Shown here: piece after piece, positions 1 through 7,462 of the stretch
Layout of the letters: each line of letters starts with the position of its first letter
How positions within the stretch are numbered: the first letter of the stretch is position 1
Assembly (NCBI GenBank): GCA_947589385.1
Contig: CANPZW010000010.1
Span: forward strand, 1 to 55,595
Reading direction: 5' to 3'
From: an uncultured Clostridia bacterium
Lineage (GTDB): Bacteria; Bacillota; Clostridia; Christensenellales; Borkfalkiaceae
Length of the DNA stretch: 55,595 bases
Program-made: the position numbers and the translations under genes
The notes under the pieces: model-generated
Told to the model about the DNA's origin: nothing
The model's input: only the letters and a program-made list of their open reading frames with translations
The model's database searches: none

Positions 1-88
1 AATCTATTCTAACACAGTTGATTTATATGAACTACTTTTTTGCCCTCTTCCGTTGCACTTGATATGATAATTCACCAAAGAAACGGTA

Positions 89-122
89 AGCGGGCGCGGA
101 TTTTAAAATCCGCGCCCGCTTT
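89..122 (-). terminator. GC-rich palindromic terminator
   Basis: Perfect inverted repeat with a GCGGGCGCGGA-type arm closing on TTTTAAAA, flanked by A/T. It lies just past the stop of the minus-strand gene at 169-1098 and is the likely transcription end for it. No gene is recognisable in bases 1-88. Confidence 0.7.
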
Positions 123-168
123 TCCCGTTTGAACGGTTTTCATTTATTGCGTTCTTAAATTATCGGTT

Positions 169-1098
169 TTACTGTCCTACGGGGAAAACGTTATCCACCT
201 TACCGTCTTTCAGCTCCACGGCGAAGTATTTGATTTCATACAGATTCGGTTTCCGTGGGTAAATAAGCCCCGCCGCGCGTTCGTCGGGGTGCAGGGCGCA
301 AAAACTTTCCGTGGGTACGGCAACGCCCGTGAATCCGCCAAGATATTCCCTTAAATCGCCCGCTTTCGGAAGAAGCTCGGGCGAAAGATATTTTTCGAAA
401 TCCCCGAACGTCATCACGCTTTCGAAAAATGCGAAATGCAGAATTTTTTCGTCCGGTTTCTCTGTTTCCTCCGTCTTGCTTGAAACAAGCGTCAGTTTTT
501 CTCCGTCGTAGCCGTATTCGCATACAGCTCGGGCGGCGGCGCAGGTTTCGAACTGCATCGTGACTTTTAAGGTCTGCCCAAATTCCGCGCAGACCACCTC
601 GTTCGAAAAAATAACCGCACCCGTGCGCGAAATTACGACCAGTCCGTCGCCGCCGCTTACTGCCAGCACGGGGAAGCCCGCCAGCCGCTTTTCTTCGGCG
701 CGCGCCTCCCTGAATTTCGCGCCGAGAGCCGTTATAGAATAGTCGCGCCCCTCTACGGAAAGATAGACCTCGCCCTGCGAAAACAGCGTGACGAGGTTTT
801 CTTCGAAACGGGTCTGAAATATTATGTTAATCCGCGTATCGCGGCTTTCGAAACGCCGTATGTATATAACTGCCTCGCCCCCGCCGAGATAAACGTCCAT
901 ATAGGCGGGCGGGTTTTTCAAAAGTTCTTCGTCAAGAAAAAAATTGACGGGCTGCAAATTTTCGCCGGGCACGATTTCCGCAAGCACCTTGTCTTGCATA
1001 TCTACCTCTATATGCCTTTCAAACATATCCGTGCTCCCCGCAAAAAGTCCGTTCAGTTTTAAAATTGCGGGCGTGCAGGTCAAAAAATAAATTCTCAT
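169..1098 (-). CDS. Uncharacterised 309-aa protein
   Basis: I do not recognise the family. The protein is soluble-looking, without a convincing signal peptide or membrane helix after the short hydrophobic start (MRIYFLTCTPAILKLNG). It is rich in beta-strand-like segments and Glu/Phe, with a Gly-rich stretch (YLGGGEAV) near residue 70 and a second (VSGGDGLVV) near 150. The start codon is preceded on the minus strand by a GGTGTGGA-like sequence, so the N-terminus is plausible but not certain. It is transcribed alone, divergently from the Myb-like gene at 1171, and ends at a strong hairpin. Codon use matches its neighbours, so it is probably a native gene. No function can be assigned. Confidence 0.75.
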   Translation of the reverse strand: MRIYFLTCTPAILKLNGLFAGSTDMFERHIEVDMQDKVLAEIVPGENLQPVNFFLDEELLKNPPAYMDVYLGGGEAVIYIRRFESRDTRINIIFQTRFEENLVTLFSQGEVYLSVEGRDYSITALGAKFREARAEEKRLAGFPVLAVSGGDGLVVISRTGAVIFSNEVVCAEFGQTLKVTMQFETCAAARAVCEYGYDGEKLTLVSSKTEETEKPDEKILHFAFFESVMTFGDFEKYLSPELLPKAGDLREYLGGFTGVAVPTESFCALHPDERAAGLIYPRKPNLYEIKYFAVELKDGKVDNVFPVGQ

Positions 1099-1170
1099 TC
1101 CACACCTTTTTTATTATTTAATGAATAGCATTTCAAAAATATGTCAATATACGCCTTGTAGGAGGTTTAT

Positions 1171-1767
1171 ATGAACAAGATTAACGGCTATACGGAAGAA
1201 GAGGCAAGGGGTCTTGTAGAATACATTGCGGAGGGCAAAAGCAAAGGGCAGACGCTTTCGGGTCTTTTCGCGGGCTATGCCAAAAAGACGGGGCGCGCCA
1301 AGGGCAGCGTGCGCAACTATTATTACGCGCTTTTGCGTAGCACGGGCGACAGCAGGGTCAAACAAATTTTAAACGGCAAGGACTTGCACGCCGAAAAGAT
1401 TATGCCCTTTACCGAAGAGGAAACGGACAGGATTCTGCGTGAAATTCTTAAACAAAAGCAGCAGGGCGTATCCGTCCGCCGCGCCGTTCTGACCCTTGCG
1501 GAGGGCGACGATAAGCTTATGCTCCGCTATCAGAACAAATACAGAAACGTGTTGACCAAACAGCCCGAAAGGATACAAAGACTTATGGAAGAGTGCGGTC
1601 TTTCCCAAAGGGATGACGCGCGCGAGCGGCTGGAAGCGGAAATCAACGGGCTTTACGACCGCCTTGCTGAATCTTTGAAAGAAGAAAACAAAAAGCTTAC
1701 CGCGCTTATAAAAAAGCTTACGGACGAAAACGCGCTTTTGAAGTTGCAAGTCAGAAATTCCCGCTGA
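1171..1767 (+). CDS. Two-repeat Myb/RsfA-like DNA-binding protein with coiled-coil tail
   Basis: The 198-aa protein holds two similar helical units. The first (about residues 7-55) ends GRAKGSVRNYYYALL; the second (about 75-130) has GVSVRRAVLTLAEGD and ends in NKYRNVL. The first resembles the Myb-like fold of RsfA-type prespore regulators in Firmicutes, where G-R-x-x-x-S-V-R-N-Y-Y-Y is typical. The last 45 residues are a Lys/Glu/Leu heptad-like helix (LKEENKKLTALIKKLTDEN), probably a dimerisation coiled coil. A strong TAGGAGG lies 6 bases before the ATG. It is monocistronic. Seen: repeats and coiled coil. Inferred: DNA binding and a possible developmental regulatory role. Confidence 0.6.
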   Translation: MNKINGYTEEEARGLVEYIAEGKSKGQTLSGLFAGYAKKTGRAKGSVRNYYYALLRSTGDSRVKQILNGKDLHAEKIMPFTEEETDRILREILKQKQQGVSVRRAVLTLAEGDDKLMLRYQNKYRNVLTKQPERIQRLMEECGLSQRDDARERLEAEINGLYDRLAESLKEENKKLTALIKKLTDENALLKLQVRNSR

Positions 1768-1803
1768 AAATATTCGGCGTTAAGCGTGCAAAATAAAAAT
1801 AAA

Positions 1804-1831
1804 AACCGCCCCTTAGAAGGGCGGTTTTTTT
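1804..1831. terminator. Bidirectional terminator between convergent genes
   Basis: ACCGCC/GGCGGT stem with one bulged C and a short loop. A run of T follows on the plus strand, and a T-rich tract (complement of AAAATAAAAATAAAAA) follows on the minus strand, so it can end both the Myb-like gene and the lipoprotein gene. Confidence 0.85.
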
Positions 1832-1848
1832 AATACGTATTGCGTTTT

Positions 1849-2226
1849 TTACTTTTTAAGGGTTATTTTCATAACGCCCAAATCAAAAGTAATTTTGTTG
1901 CCGTCGCGGGTTGCGTTGGTAATACCGATTCCGCTGAAATCGATTTTTCCGTCGTCCTTTTCTTCCCAGGTGCCGCTTATTTCCGTATCCGAATCAAGCG
2001 ACTTGAAGGTGCAAGTGCCGTCTTTGTTAAGCACAAGTCTGATTGAGCCGGCTTCAAGCTTCTTACCGTTGTATTCCTTGCCTACTTCATAGGTGGTGGA
2101 AAGATTGCCGATGCCGACGGTCAAAGATTCGAATTTGTACGTGCCGCTCACGCCGCAGCCTGCGAGGGAGAAGCAAAGCACTACAACCGCAAGAACGGAA
2201 ACCAAAGATACTGCAAGTTTTTTCAT
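1849..2226 (-). CDS. Small secreted lipoprotein, lipocalin-like beta domain
   Basis: 125 aa with a clear lipoprotein signal: MKK, a hydrophobic stretch and the lipobox LAGC at about residues 21-24, so it should be lipidated at Cys and held on the outer face of the membrane. The mature part reads GTYKFESLTVG... GSIRLVLNKDGTCTFKS... ISGTWEEKDDGKIDFSG, which is the alternating pattern of the small calycin-like beta proteins common in clostridial surface lipoproteins. The start has a GAGGT Shine-Dalgarno. Function unknown; ligand binding or a structural role is possible but not shown. Confidence 0.8.
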   Translation of the reverse strand: MKKLAVSLVSVLAVVVLCFSLAGCGVSGTYKFESLTVGIGNLSTTYEVGKEYNGKKLEAGSIRLVLNKDGTCTFKSLDSDTEISGTWEEKDDGKIDFSGIGITNATRDGNKITFDLGVMKITLKK

Positions 2227-2271
2227 TTTTCATACCTCACTTTTATTTTTTTTACTTGTTCAGTGTGGGAA

Positions 2272-2300
2272 ATTATAAAACATAATAGACACTTTGTCAA
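2272..2300 (-). promoter_or_regulatory. Consensus vegetative promoter of the 1849-2226 lipoprotein
   Basis: On the minus strand TTGACA (2300-2295), a 17-bp spacer and TATAAT (2277-2272): a perfect sigma-A consensus. The start is expected near 2265, giving a leader of about 40 bases that carries the Shine-Dalgarno. Strong expression is expected. Confidence 0.85.
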
Positions 2301-2329
2301 TTATTTTAAGGCAATAATTGACAGTAATA

Positions 2330-2346
2330 CGCCGAAAATTTCGGCG
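2330..2346 (+). other. Small perfect hairpin upstream of the YtxH-like gene
   Basis: CGCCGAAA pairs with TTTCGGCG. It lies 45 bases upstream of the ATG at 2390 and is not followed by a T-run. It may be a leader hairpin; no role is evident. Confidence 0.35.
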
Positions 2347-2389
2347 CAAACTATTTTTAAAGGGGTACGTACCTAATAAAAGGAGTTAT

Positions 2390-2593
2390 ATGGAAAAATT
2401 TATTATTGGCGTCGCCGTCGGAATGGCGGCAGGCGCGTTGATAGTTGCGAACAACTGCAAGCTTCGCAATCTCGTCAAAAAGAATCAGGAGGACCTGATG
2501 GAAAAGGCGGAAAACTATATCGACTCTAAACTCGAACAGATGGACAAGACTTCTCAAAACAAGAAGTCGCAGAAATCCGCCGAAAACAACTGA
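2390..2593 (+). CDS. Small membrane-anchored YtxH-like protein
   Basis: 67 aa. An N-terminal Gly/Ala-rich hydrophobic helix (FIIGVAVGMAAGALIVA, residues 3-19) is followed by a charged helical tail rich in Lys/Glu that ends KKSQKSAENN. This is the layout of small YtxH-type proteins: a membrane anchor with a cytoplasmic or wall-facing amphipathic helix. The ATG at 2390 is set by AAAAGGAG seven bases upstream; an upstream in-frame TTG at 2318 lacks such a site and would add an unlikely basic extension. Role unknown; YtxH proteins are often linked with general stress. Confidence 0.65.
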   Translation: MEKFIIGVAVGMAAGALIVANNCKLRNLVKKNQEDLMEKAENYIDSKLEQMDKTSQNKKSQKSAENN

Positions 2594-2644
2594 TAAGCGC
2601 GTGATAAATTGCCGCAGTCTGCGGCAATTTATCCTTTTTATAGG

Positions 2645-2680
2645 TTGAAAATCCCGAGAGTTTATGTTATAATCGGGCTA
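2645..2680 (+). promoter_or_regulatory. Promoter of ruvX giving a predicted leaderless mRNA
   Basis: TTGAAA (2645-2650), 17 bp, TATAAT (2668-2673) preceded by TG. The ATG of ruvX begins exactly seven bases after the -10, where transcription would normally start. There is no Shine-Dalgarno between, so the mRNA probably begins at the A of the start codon. Confidence 0.75.
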
Positions 2681-3096
2681 TGGAAAGGTACGTGGCTTTC
2701 GATATAGGCGATAAACGAATAGGCGTTGCGGTTTCCGACCCTTTCAATACCTACGCTCTGCCGTCGCAGACCTATTTCAGGAAAGGATTTGCCGAGGACG
2801 TAAAAGCTCTTGCGGAGCTCGCCCGCGAAAAGGGCGCGACTGCCATAATCTGCGGTTTGCCCGTGAATTTCGACGGAACGGAAGGGGAACAGACGGTTAA
2901 AACGCGGCGATTTATACAGGCGCTTTCCGCGGCGACGGATATTCCCGTCGTCTGCGAGGACGAACGTTTTACCACGCAAATGGCGCACGAAGTGCTGATT
3001 TCGGAGGGGATGAGGCGCGAAAAGCGCAAAAATTATGTTGACGCGCTTGCCGCCGCCAACATTCTCGACGGGTATCTTTCAAAATTAAAAAAGTAA
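2680..3096 (+). CDS. ruvX: RuvX/YqgF putative Holliday junction resolvase-like nuclease
   Basis: 138 aa, the usual length for the RuvX/YqgF family. The RNase H-like fold is visible: AFDIGDKRIGVAVSD at residues 6-20 with the first catalytic Asp, CGLPVNFDGTEGEQT in the middle (about 64-78), EDERFTT at about 93-99 and VDALAAANIL at about 123-132 with the final Asp. Members act in 16S rRNA 5' maturation and/or DNA recombination in the cytoplasm. It is followed 11 bases later by the DUF1292 gene, the conserved Firmicutes neighbour (yrrK-yrzB in Bacillus), which supports the call. The start is leaderless (see promoter). Confidence 0.93.
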   Translation: MERYVAFDIGDKRIGVAVSDPFNTYALPSQTYFRKGFAEDVKALAELAREKGATAIICGLPVNFDGTEGEQTVKTRRFIQALSAATDIPVVCEDERFTTQMAHEVLISEGMRREKRKNYVDALAAANILDGYLSKLKK

Positions 3097-3107
3097 AGGA
3101 GAGCGCA

Positions 3108-3392
3108 ATGAGCGAGGAAGAGGAATTTTCGGAAGATGAGCTGATAGAGCTTTTGGACGAAGAGGGCAACATAGCCAAATTCAAACTTTTCGACGTGACC
3201 GAATACAAGGGCGAAAAATATACTTTGCTTCTTACGGCAGAGCCGAACGATGAAATAGCCGACGACGAGGTGCTGATTTTCCGGCTTAACGAAAAGGAGC
3301 AGACGCTTGAAGCTATCGAGGACGAAAATCTTTTGCAGGAGATTTTCGACTTTTACCGTGAGGAATCGGATGAAAGCGAGGGCGAAAATTGA
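3108..3392 (+). CDS. DUF1292 (YrzB-like) protein
   Basis: 94 aa, very acidic at both ends (SEEEEFSEDELIELLDEEGN and EESDESEGEN), with the DUF1292 core of short beta strands: F-x-L-F-D-V-T-E-Y-x-G-x-K-Y, then EVLIFRL and LEAIEDENLLQEIFDFY. DUF1292 proteins are small cytoplasmic proteins of unknown function that sit beside ruvX in Firmicutes, as here. The Shine-Dalgarno AAAGGAGAG precedes the ATG, so this second gene of the operon uses normal initiation although the first appears leaderless. Confidence 0.9.
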   Translation: MSEEEEFSEDELIELLDEEGNIAKFKLFDVTEYKGEKYTLLLTAEPNDEIADDEVLIFRLNEKEQTLEAIEDENLLQEIFDFYREESDESEGEN

Positions 3393-3395
3393 TTG

Positions 3396-3431
3396 TTGAC
3401 TTTTCGTGCCGTTTGTAATATAATGGTCGTA
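3396..3431 (+). promoter_or_regulatory. Promoter of the DtxR-like gene, predicted leaderless
   Basis: TTGACT (3396-3401), 17 bp, TATAAT (3419-3424), then six bases and the ATG at 3431. Geometry is identical to the ruvX promoter and there is no Shine-Dalgarno. Confidence 0.75.
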
Positions 3432-3796
3432 TGAAACGCAACCAGTCAACCGAAGATTATCTTGAATGTATCCTGCTTTTATCGCGCGAAAACGCTTTTG
3501 TTCACCGCGTGGATGTCGCGCGGCGCGTAGGAGTAAGCCAGCCCGCCGTGCAGAAAGCCGTAAAAATTCTGACGGGGCAGGGCTTTGTTGAGTGCGACGG
3601 GTTACATATTTATCTGACTTCGAAGGGCGCGGAGTATGCGGAAAAAATTTACGACAGGCATTGCACCATACGCAGATTTTTAAAGCTTTTGGGCGTAAAT
3701 TCCGAGGACGCCGATTCCGACGCGTGCGAGATGGAGCACGTTTTATCCGAAGCGACATTCGGCGCAATGAAAGCATACGTGGAAAAAAACGGCTGA
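3431..3796 (+). CDS. DtxR/MntR-family metal-dependent transcriptional regulator
   Basis: 121 aa, matching the two-domain MntR type without an SH3-like tail. A winged helix occupies residues 5-70 (STEDYLECILLLSRE; recognition helix around SQPAVQKAVKILTGQGFV). The dimerisation/metal domain follows, with candidate ligands Asp9 and Glu12 in TEDYLECI, a His in YDRHCTIRRFL and the cluster CEMEHVLSE. These match the MntR set (Asp, Glu, His, Glu, Glu, His), so Mn2+ or Fe2+ sensing is likely. It is monocistronic and no metal transporter is adjacent, so its targets are elsewhere. The start is predicted leaderless. Confidence 0.85.
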   Translation: MKRNQSTEDYLECILLLSRENAFVHRVDVARRVGVSQPAVQKAVKILTGQGFVECDGLHIYLTSKGAEYAEKIYDRHCTIRRFLKLLGVNSEDADSDACEMEHVLSEATFGAMKAYVEKNG

Positions 3797-3842
3797 CGTA
3801 GGCGTATATTTTCCGTAATTTTAATATTTTTTAGTAAGGGAA

Positions 3843-3887
3843 TGCCCGCGGCGCGCAAAAGTTTGCGCGCCGCGGGCAAAATTTTTT
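3843..3887. terminator. Bidirectional terminator, 17-bp perfect stem
   Basis: TGCCCGCGGCGCGCAAA pairs perfectly with its complement at 3862-3878 around a 2-base loop, then AAATTTTTTT. It separates the convergent DtxR-like and sugar kinase genes. The CCGCGGCGCGCAAA arm core recurs in the terminator at 6101. Confidence 0.9.
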
Positions 3888-3934
3888 TCCGTAAAAACTT
3901 ACAAACCTGTCCGCGGAAATAGGGGCTTAAAAAG

Positions 3935-4969
3935 TTATCTTTTAATTTCGTAATCCTGGTTCATCAGGTTTATAATAGATTCTTCGTCGTCCGTAATATT
4001 GAAATCGCCGTGCATGGTATGCTTTATCACGGAAGAAGCCACTGCAAAGTTTACAATGTCGTCGGGTTTCATTCCGCGCATAATCGCGTAAATCATGCCG
4101 CTTGCAAAGGCGTCGCCGCCGCCTACGCGGTCGAGAATGTTAAAGTGGAAAGTGCGGCTTTCATACGTTTCGCCATGATACCAAAGGAATGCTTTAAGGC
4201 TGTTTTCGCTGCCCGTATGCACGTATCTTATGTGCCTGCCTATCGCCTTTATGTCGAACCGCTTTGAAATCTCGCGGAAAATTCTGTCCTGCTCTTTATA
4301 GTTAGGGTTCATCGTAAGCCCGTCTTTCATATCCTTGCCGTCCGGTCCCGGCAGATTCAGCGGCTCTATTCCGAACAACACGTCAACGTACGGCAGATAT
4401 TCCGTAATGCAGTCGCGCGCTTCCTGCCAGCCCCACAGCGCGCTGCGGTAGTTGCAGTCGAAACTTACCGTAATACCCAGCTCCTTTGCGGCTTTCAGCG
4501 CATGCTCCACAAGCTTGCGGCAGTTTTCGGAAAGCGCGGGGGTAATGCCCGAAAGGTGAAGCCAGGTAAAGCCTTCAAGTTTCTTTTTAAAATCCACCGT
4601 CCCGAAATCGTAAAGCGAAAACGAGGAATTTTTTCTGTCGTACGTCACCTTTGAGGAGCGTACGCCGAAGCCCTCTTCGAGAAAGTAAATGCCCATTCTG
4701 CCTTCGTCCGAAAAGATGCACGGGGAGCAGTGGACGTCGTTCGAGCGCAGGTAGCGGATAGCCGCCTTGCCTATGGACGAATCGGGCACGACCGTGAAGT
4801 AGGAGGAATCTATGCCGAGGTTTGCAAGCGAGGCAGCAACGTTGGCTTCCGCGCCTCCGTATGTGACTTTAAATTCGTCCGTCGTCCTTATTTTTTCATA
4901 GTTCGGGGGCGAAAGCCTCAATAAAAGCTCGCCCATGGTTATGAAACGGTTTTGTTTTTTGTCAATCAT
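3935..4969 (-). CDS. PfkB-family sugar kinase, 2-keto-3-deoxygluconate kinase-like
   Basis: 344 aa from the ATG at 4969, which follows AGGAGGAATTTTT; an upstream ATG at 5005 has no ribosome site. The N-terminal GELLLRLSPP and VTYGGAEANVAASLANLG (about residues 13-50) and the C-terminal DRVGGGDAFASGM signature (about 285-297, anion hole and catalytic Asp) define a ribokinase/PfkB fold. The closest familiar members phosphorylate 2-keto-3-deoxygluconate, a uronate breakdown intermediate, with ATP. It is divergent from a D-2-hydroxyacid dehydrogenase across 146 bases, consistent with a sugar-acid pathway. Family is certain, substrate inferred. Confidence 0.85.
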   Translation of the reverse strand: MIDKKQNRFITMGELLLRLSPPNYEKIRTTDEFKVTYGGAEANVAASLANLGIDSSYFTVVPDSSIGKAAIRYLRSNDVHCSPCIFSDEGRMGIYFLEEGFGVRSSKVTYDRKNSSFSLYDFGTVDFKKKLEGFTWLHLSGITPALSENCRKLVEHALKAAKELGITVSFDCNYRSALWGWQEARDCITEYLPYVDVLFGIEPLNLPGPDGKDMKDGLTMNPNYKEQDRIFREISKRFDIKAIGRHIRYVHTGSENSLKAFLWYHGETYESRTFHFNILDRVGGGDAFASGMIYAIMRGMKPDDIVNFAVASSVIKHTMHGDFNITDDEESIINLMNQDYEIKR

Positions 4970-5003
4970 AAAAATTCCTCCTGAATCTATAATTTCATAA
5001 TAC

Positions 5004-5032
5004 ATTATAGCACCGTCTGCCTTATTTGTACA
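5004..5032 (-). promoter_or_regulatory. Promoter of the sugar kinase
   Basis: Minus strand TGTACA (5032-5027), 17 bp, TATAAT (5009-5004). It gives a leader of about 30 bases. Confidence 0.65.
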
Positions 5033-5051
5033 TACCCGTTTGAAAATTTCA

Positions 5052-5080
5052 TTGCATTTTTCTTTCGGGTCTGCTAATAT
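5052..5080 (+). promoter_or_regulatory. Promoter of the hydroxyacid dehydrogenase
   Basis: TTGCAT (5052-5057), 17 bp, TAATAT (5075-5080) with a TG extension at 5072-5073. Confidence 0.6.
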
Positions 5081-5115
5081 AGAGCCGTAAAAAATTTTTT
5101 CGGAAGGTGAATTTT

Positions 5116-6057
5116 ATGAAAATTGCCGTAAACACTTCGATTTCGACGGGCGATTTAAGCTTTTCCGAGCTTGAAGAACTCGGAGAGCTTGTCTATTTCA
5201 GGGACGCGCCTACGGAGGAACTGAAAGTCCTTGCCGCCGACTGCGACGCGATAATGATAAACAAGGAAGAGATTACCGAGGAATTGCTTGCCGCCTGCCC
5301 CAAGGTAAAATATATAGGCGTTTTCGCCACGGGCTATAACGTTGTAAATCTTGCCGCCTGCCGCAAGAGGGGGATAACCGTGACCAACGTGCCGGGATAT
5401 TCCACAAATTCGGTGGCGCAGCACGTGTTTGCGCTTCTCCTTGCGCTGTACGATAAAATAAGGGAATATACTTCTTCCGTTGACGCGGGCGACTGGGTAA
5501 AGAGCAGGACTTTCAATTATTTCCCCTGGCCCACTTATGAACTTTACGGCAAGACGTTCGGCATTTTAGGCTACGGCAGCATAGGCAAGGCGGTTGCGAA
5601 AATCGCGGACGCCTTCGGCATGAACGTTGTCGTTTCCACCCGCACGCCGCCCAAGGACTGCCCTTTTAAGGTGACCGATTTCGAGGAGCTTCTGCGCGTA
5701 AGCGACGTGCTTACCTTGCACTGTCCGCTGAATTCCGCGACGGATAAAATAATAAACGAACGCACGCTTTCGCTTATGAAGGACGGCGCTGTGCTGATAA
5801 ACACCGCCCGCGGCGGACTTATCGACGAGGCGGCGGTAAGAAAGGCACTGGACAGCGGCAAGCTTTCTGGCGCGGGCGTAGATGTGGTTACGTATGAGCC
5901 CATGCGCGCGGACAATCCGCTTTTGGGCGCAAAGAATTGTCTTATTACCCCGCACGTCGCGTGGTGTCCTCTGGAAGCCCGCCGACGTCTTTTGCAAATA
6001 GCTACGGATAATCTTAAAAGCTACCTTTCGGGCAGCCCCGTAAATGTTGTAAGTTAA
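5116..6057 (+). CDS. D-isomer-specific 2-hydroxyacid dehydrogenase (glycerate/hydroxypyruvate type)
   Basis: 313 aa, the normal length. NAD-binding GYGSIGKAVAKIA lies at residues 152-164, and the catalytic triad is readable as Arg232 (NTARGG), Glu261 (TYEP) and His280 (TPHVAW). The substrate-domain motif FATGYNVVNLAACRKRGI is typical of glycerate dehydrogenase/hydroxypyruvate reductase relatives, which reduce a 2-oxoacid to the D-hydroxyacid with NADH in the cytoplasm. The ATG at 5116 follows GGAAGGTG; a TTG nine bases earlier is less likely. It is divergent from the PfkB kinase, suggesting joint use of sugar acids. Exact substrate unknown. Confidence 0.88.
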   Translation: MKIAVNTSISTGDLSFSELEELGELVYFRDAPTEELKVLAADCDAIMINKEEITEELLAACPKVKYIGVFATGYNVVNLAACRKRGITVTNVPGYSTNSVAQHVFALLLALYDKIREYTSSVDAGDWVKSRTFNYFPWPTYELYGKTFGILGYGSIGKAVAKIADAFGMNVVVSTRTPPKDCPFKVTDFEELLRVSDVLTLHCPLNSATDKIINERTLSLMKDGAVLINTARGGLIDEAAVRKALDSGKLSGAGVDVVTYEPMRADNPLLGAKNCLITPHVAWCPLEARRRLLQIATDNLKSYLSGSPVNVVS

Positions 6058-6100
6058 GTCAGCCCCAAATCTTTAAAGGATAATTTCATTTGACTAAAAA

Positions 6101-6133
6101 GCCGCGGCGCGCAAAATTTTTGCGCGCCGCGGC
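6101..6133. terminator. Bidirectional terminator, 16-bp perfect stem
   Basis: GCCGCGGCGCGCAAAA and its exact complement. Its arms nearly match those of the 3843 terminator. It separates the convergent dehydrogenase and lipoprotein genes. Confidence 0.88.
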
Positions 6134-6177
6134 GAACTTATATGCTTTAAGGCGAACTTTATATTACGGTAATCCAA

Positions 6178-7338
6178 TCAGACGTCGGGCAGACTTTCAA
6201 CGCTTTTAAGCACGTATTCAAGCGTTCCCTGTTCGTAGGCTATGGGCGCGGAATATTTCAGCATAAGCGTGCGCGCCCTGTTGCCGTTTCCTGCGGCAAA
6301 CCAATATCTCTGCGAAACGCCCGTAAGCACGCTGTCGTTATAGCTTACGTTTATAGCAACCGTTTCCAGCTTTTTGGGCGTGCCGTCATCGTTTTCGCCC
6401 TCTTCAAACAAACCGTTTGCGGCAAGAATTTTCTGCAATTCAACAAGTTGTTTATCCGATTCCGTTTCGTCGGTGCATAGAGGGGCGGCAGAGCCCGTAA
6501 ACGTAAAGTCGGCGGGATTTACGCCCGGTCTGTATAACGTCACCGTCTGGTTTAACGACGCGCTCATATTTTTCGTCGCGCGTACTACCACGTCGAGATA
6601 GGTTACGTCGAAAACACAATTCATCCTGCCGTTCAGCCCGTCCGCCTGAAATTCGCTTTCCTTTTTTCCGTCGTCGGCAAGGTTGTCGTAAATTTTTGTA
6701 TAGACTTCGGAAAAAGAAAGATTGTAAAAACTTTCGTAAATGCGGTCGGTTTCTATATAACACCCTTCCAAACTCACGGCTTGGGGCGCTTTGGGCGCGA
6801 CGCTTTTGATTTCCTGCCTGGTATATACGGGGCTGAGATAATCCCTTACGGGCAGGAAATAGCTTATCGTGCGGAGATACTCGTTTTCGAATTTTCTCTC
6901 CTCGACGACATCTTCCAGCCTGTGGAATTTATAAGTTACGGAAGGGATTTCAAGCGCCGTTTCGTAGCAATAGAGTACAAGACCGTTGCTGCCCGTCTTA
7001 TTAAGATAATCTTCCCGCCATTCCTCGCGCGTGATTGTTTCAAGTTCCGTAGAGGAGATTTTTTTGGCGTAGAATTTAGTGGAATAAGTTCCGTCCGCGT
7101 ATTCGGCGGAGTATGAGCGGTTTTGCGGGGCTTTTGCCTGGGTTACGGTATAAACCAGGCTTTCGGGCATAAACCCTTCGTTCCCTTCGGTGAACGTGGG
7201 CTGTATTCCTTTTAGGTCGGAATCGGTGTACCAGTTGGAAGAAAGCGAAGCCAAATTACGCGTTTTTGCGGAGCAGCCCGCGGCGGCGGTCATGCACCCC
7301 GCAAGACAAATCGCCGCAAATGCCAAAGATTTTTTCAT
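6178..7338 (-). CDS. Uncharacterised 386-aa lipoprotein
   Basis: Signal peptide MKKSLAFAAICLAGCMTAAAGC has two possible lipoboxes, LAGC at residues 12-15 and AAGC at 19-22; the second fits the signal length better. The mature protein begins SAKTRNLASLSSNWY and has no membrane helix or known catalytic motif. It looks like one or two beta-rich extracellular domains with many Tyr/Thr residues (for example YSAEYADGTYSTKFYAKKI). AGGAAA precedes the ATG. It is transcribed alone. Family not recognised; it may be a lineage-specific surface protein. Confidence 0.8.
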   Translation of the reverse strand: MKKSLAFAAICLAGCMTAAAGCSAKTRNLASLSSNWYTDSDLKGIQPTFTEGNEGFMPESLVYTVTQAKAPQNRSYSAEYADGTYSTKFYAKKISSTELETITREEWREDYLNKTGSNGLVLYCYETALEIPSVTYKFHRLEDVVEERKFENEYLRTISYFLPVRDYLSPVYTRQEIKSVAPKAPQAVSLEGCYIETDRIYESFYNLSFSEVYTKIYDNLADDGKKESEFQADGLNGRMNCVFDVTYLDVVVRATKNMSASLNQTVTLYRPGVNPADFTFTGSAAPLCTDETESDKQLVELQKILAANGLFEEGENDDGTPKKLETVAINVSYNDSVLTGVSQRYWFAAGNGNRARTLMLKYSAPIAYEQGTLEYVLKSVESLPDV

Positions 7339-7377
7339 AAATTTCCTGTTTTTTGAATATTTTGAAAAACTGAACTC

Positions 7378-7406
7378 ATTATATCACAATAATTTTAAAT
7401 TGTAAA
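7378..7406 (-). promoter_or_regulatory. Promoter of the 6178-7338 lipoprotein
   Basis: Minus strand TTTACA (7406-7401), 17 bp, TATAAT (7383-7378). It is divergent from the addB promoter 20 bp away. Confidence 0.7.
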
Positions 7407-7426
7407 AACTTTTATGCCCCAAATCC

Positions 7427-7462
7427 TTAAATTTAATCGCCGGTTGTGATATAATGGACTTA
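7427..7462 (+). promoter_or_regulatory. addB promoter, predicted leaderless
   Basis: TTAAAT (7427-7432), 17 bp, TGATATAAT with the -10 at 7450-7455, then six bases and the addB ATG at 7462. No Shine-Dalgarno is present. Confidence 0.7.

Noticed and set aside
3033-3776. 247-aa minus-strand ORF
   Set aside because: It is antisense to DUF1292 and the DtxR-like gene, with Arg/Phe-rich composition typical of a shadow frame.
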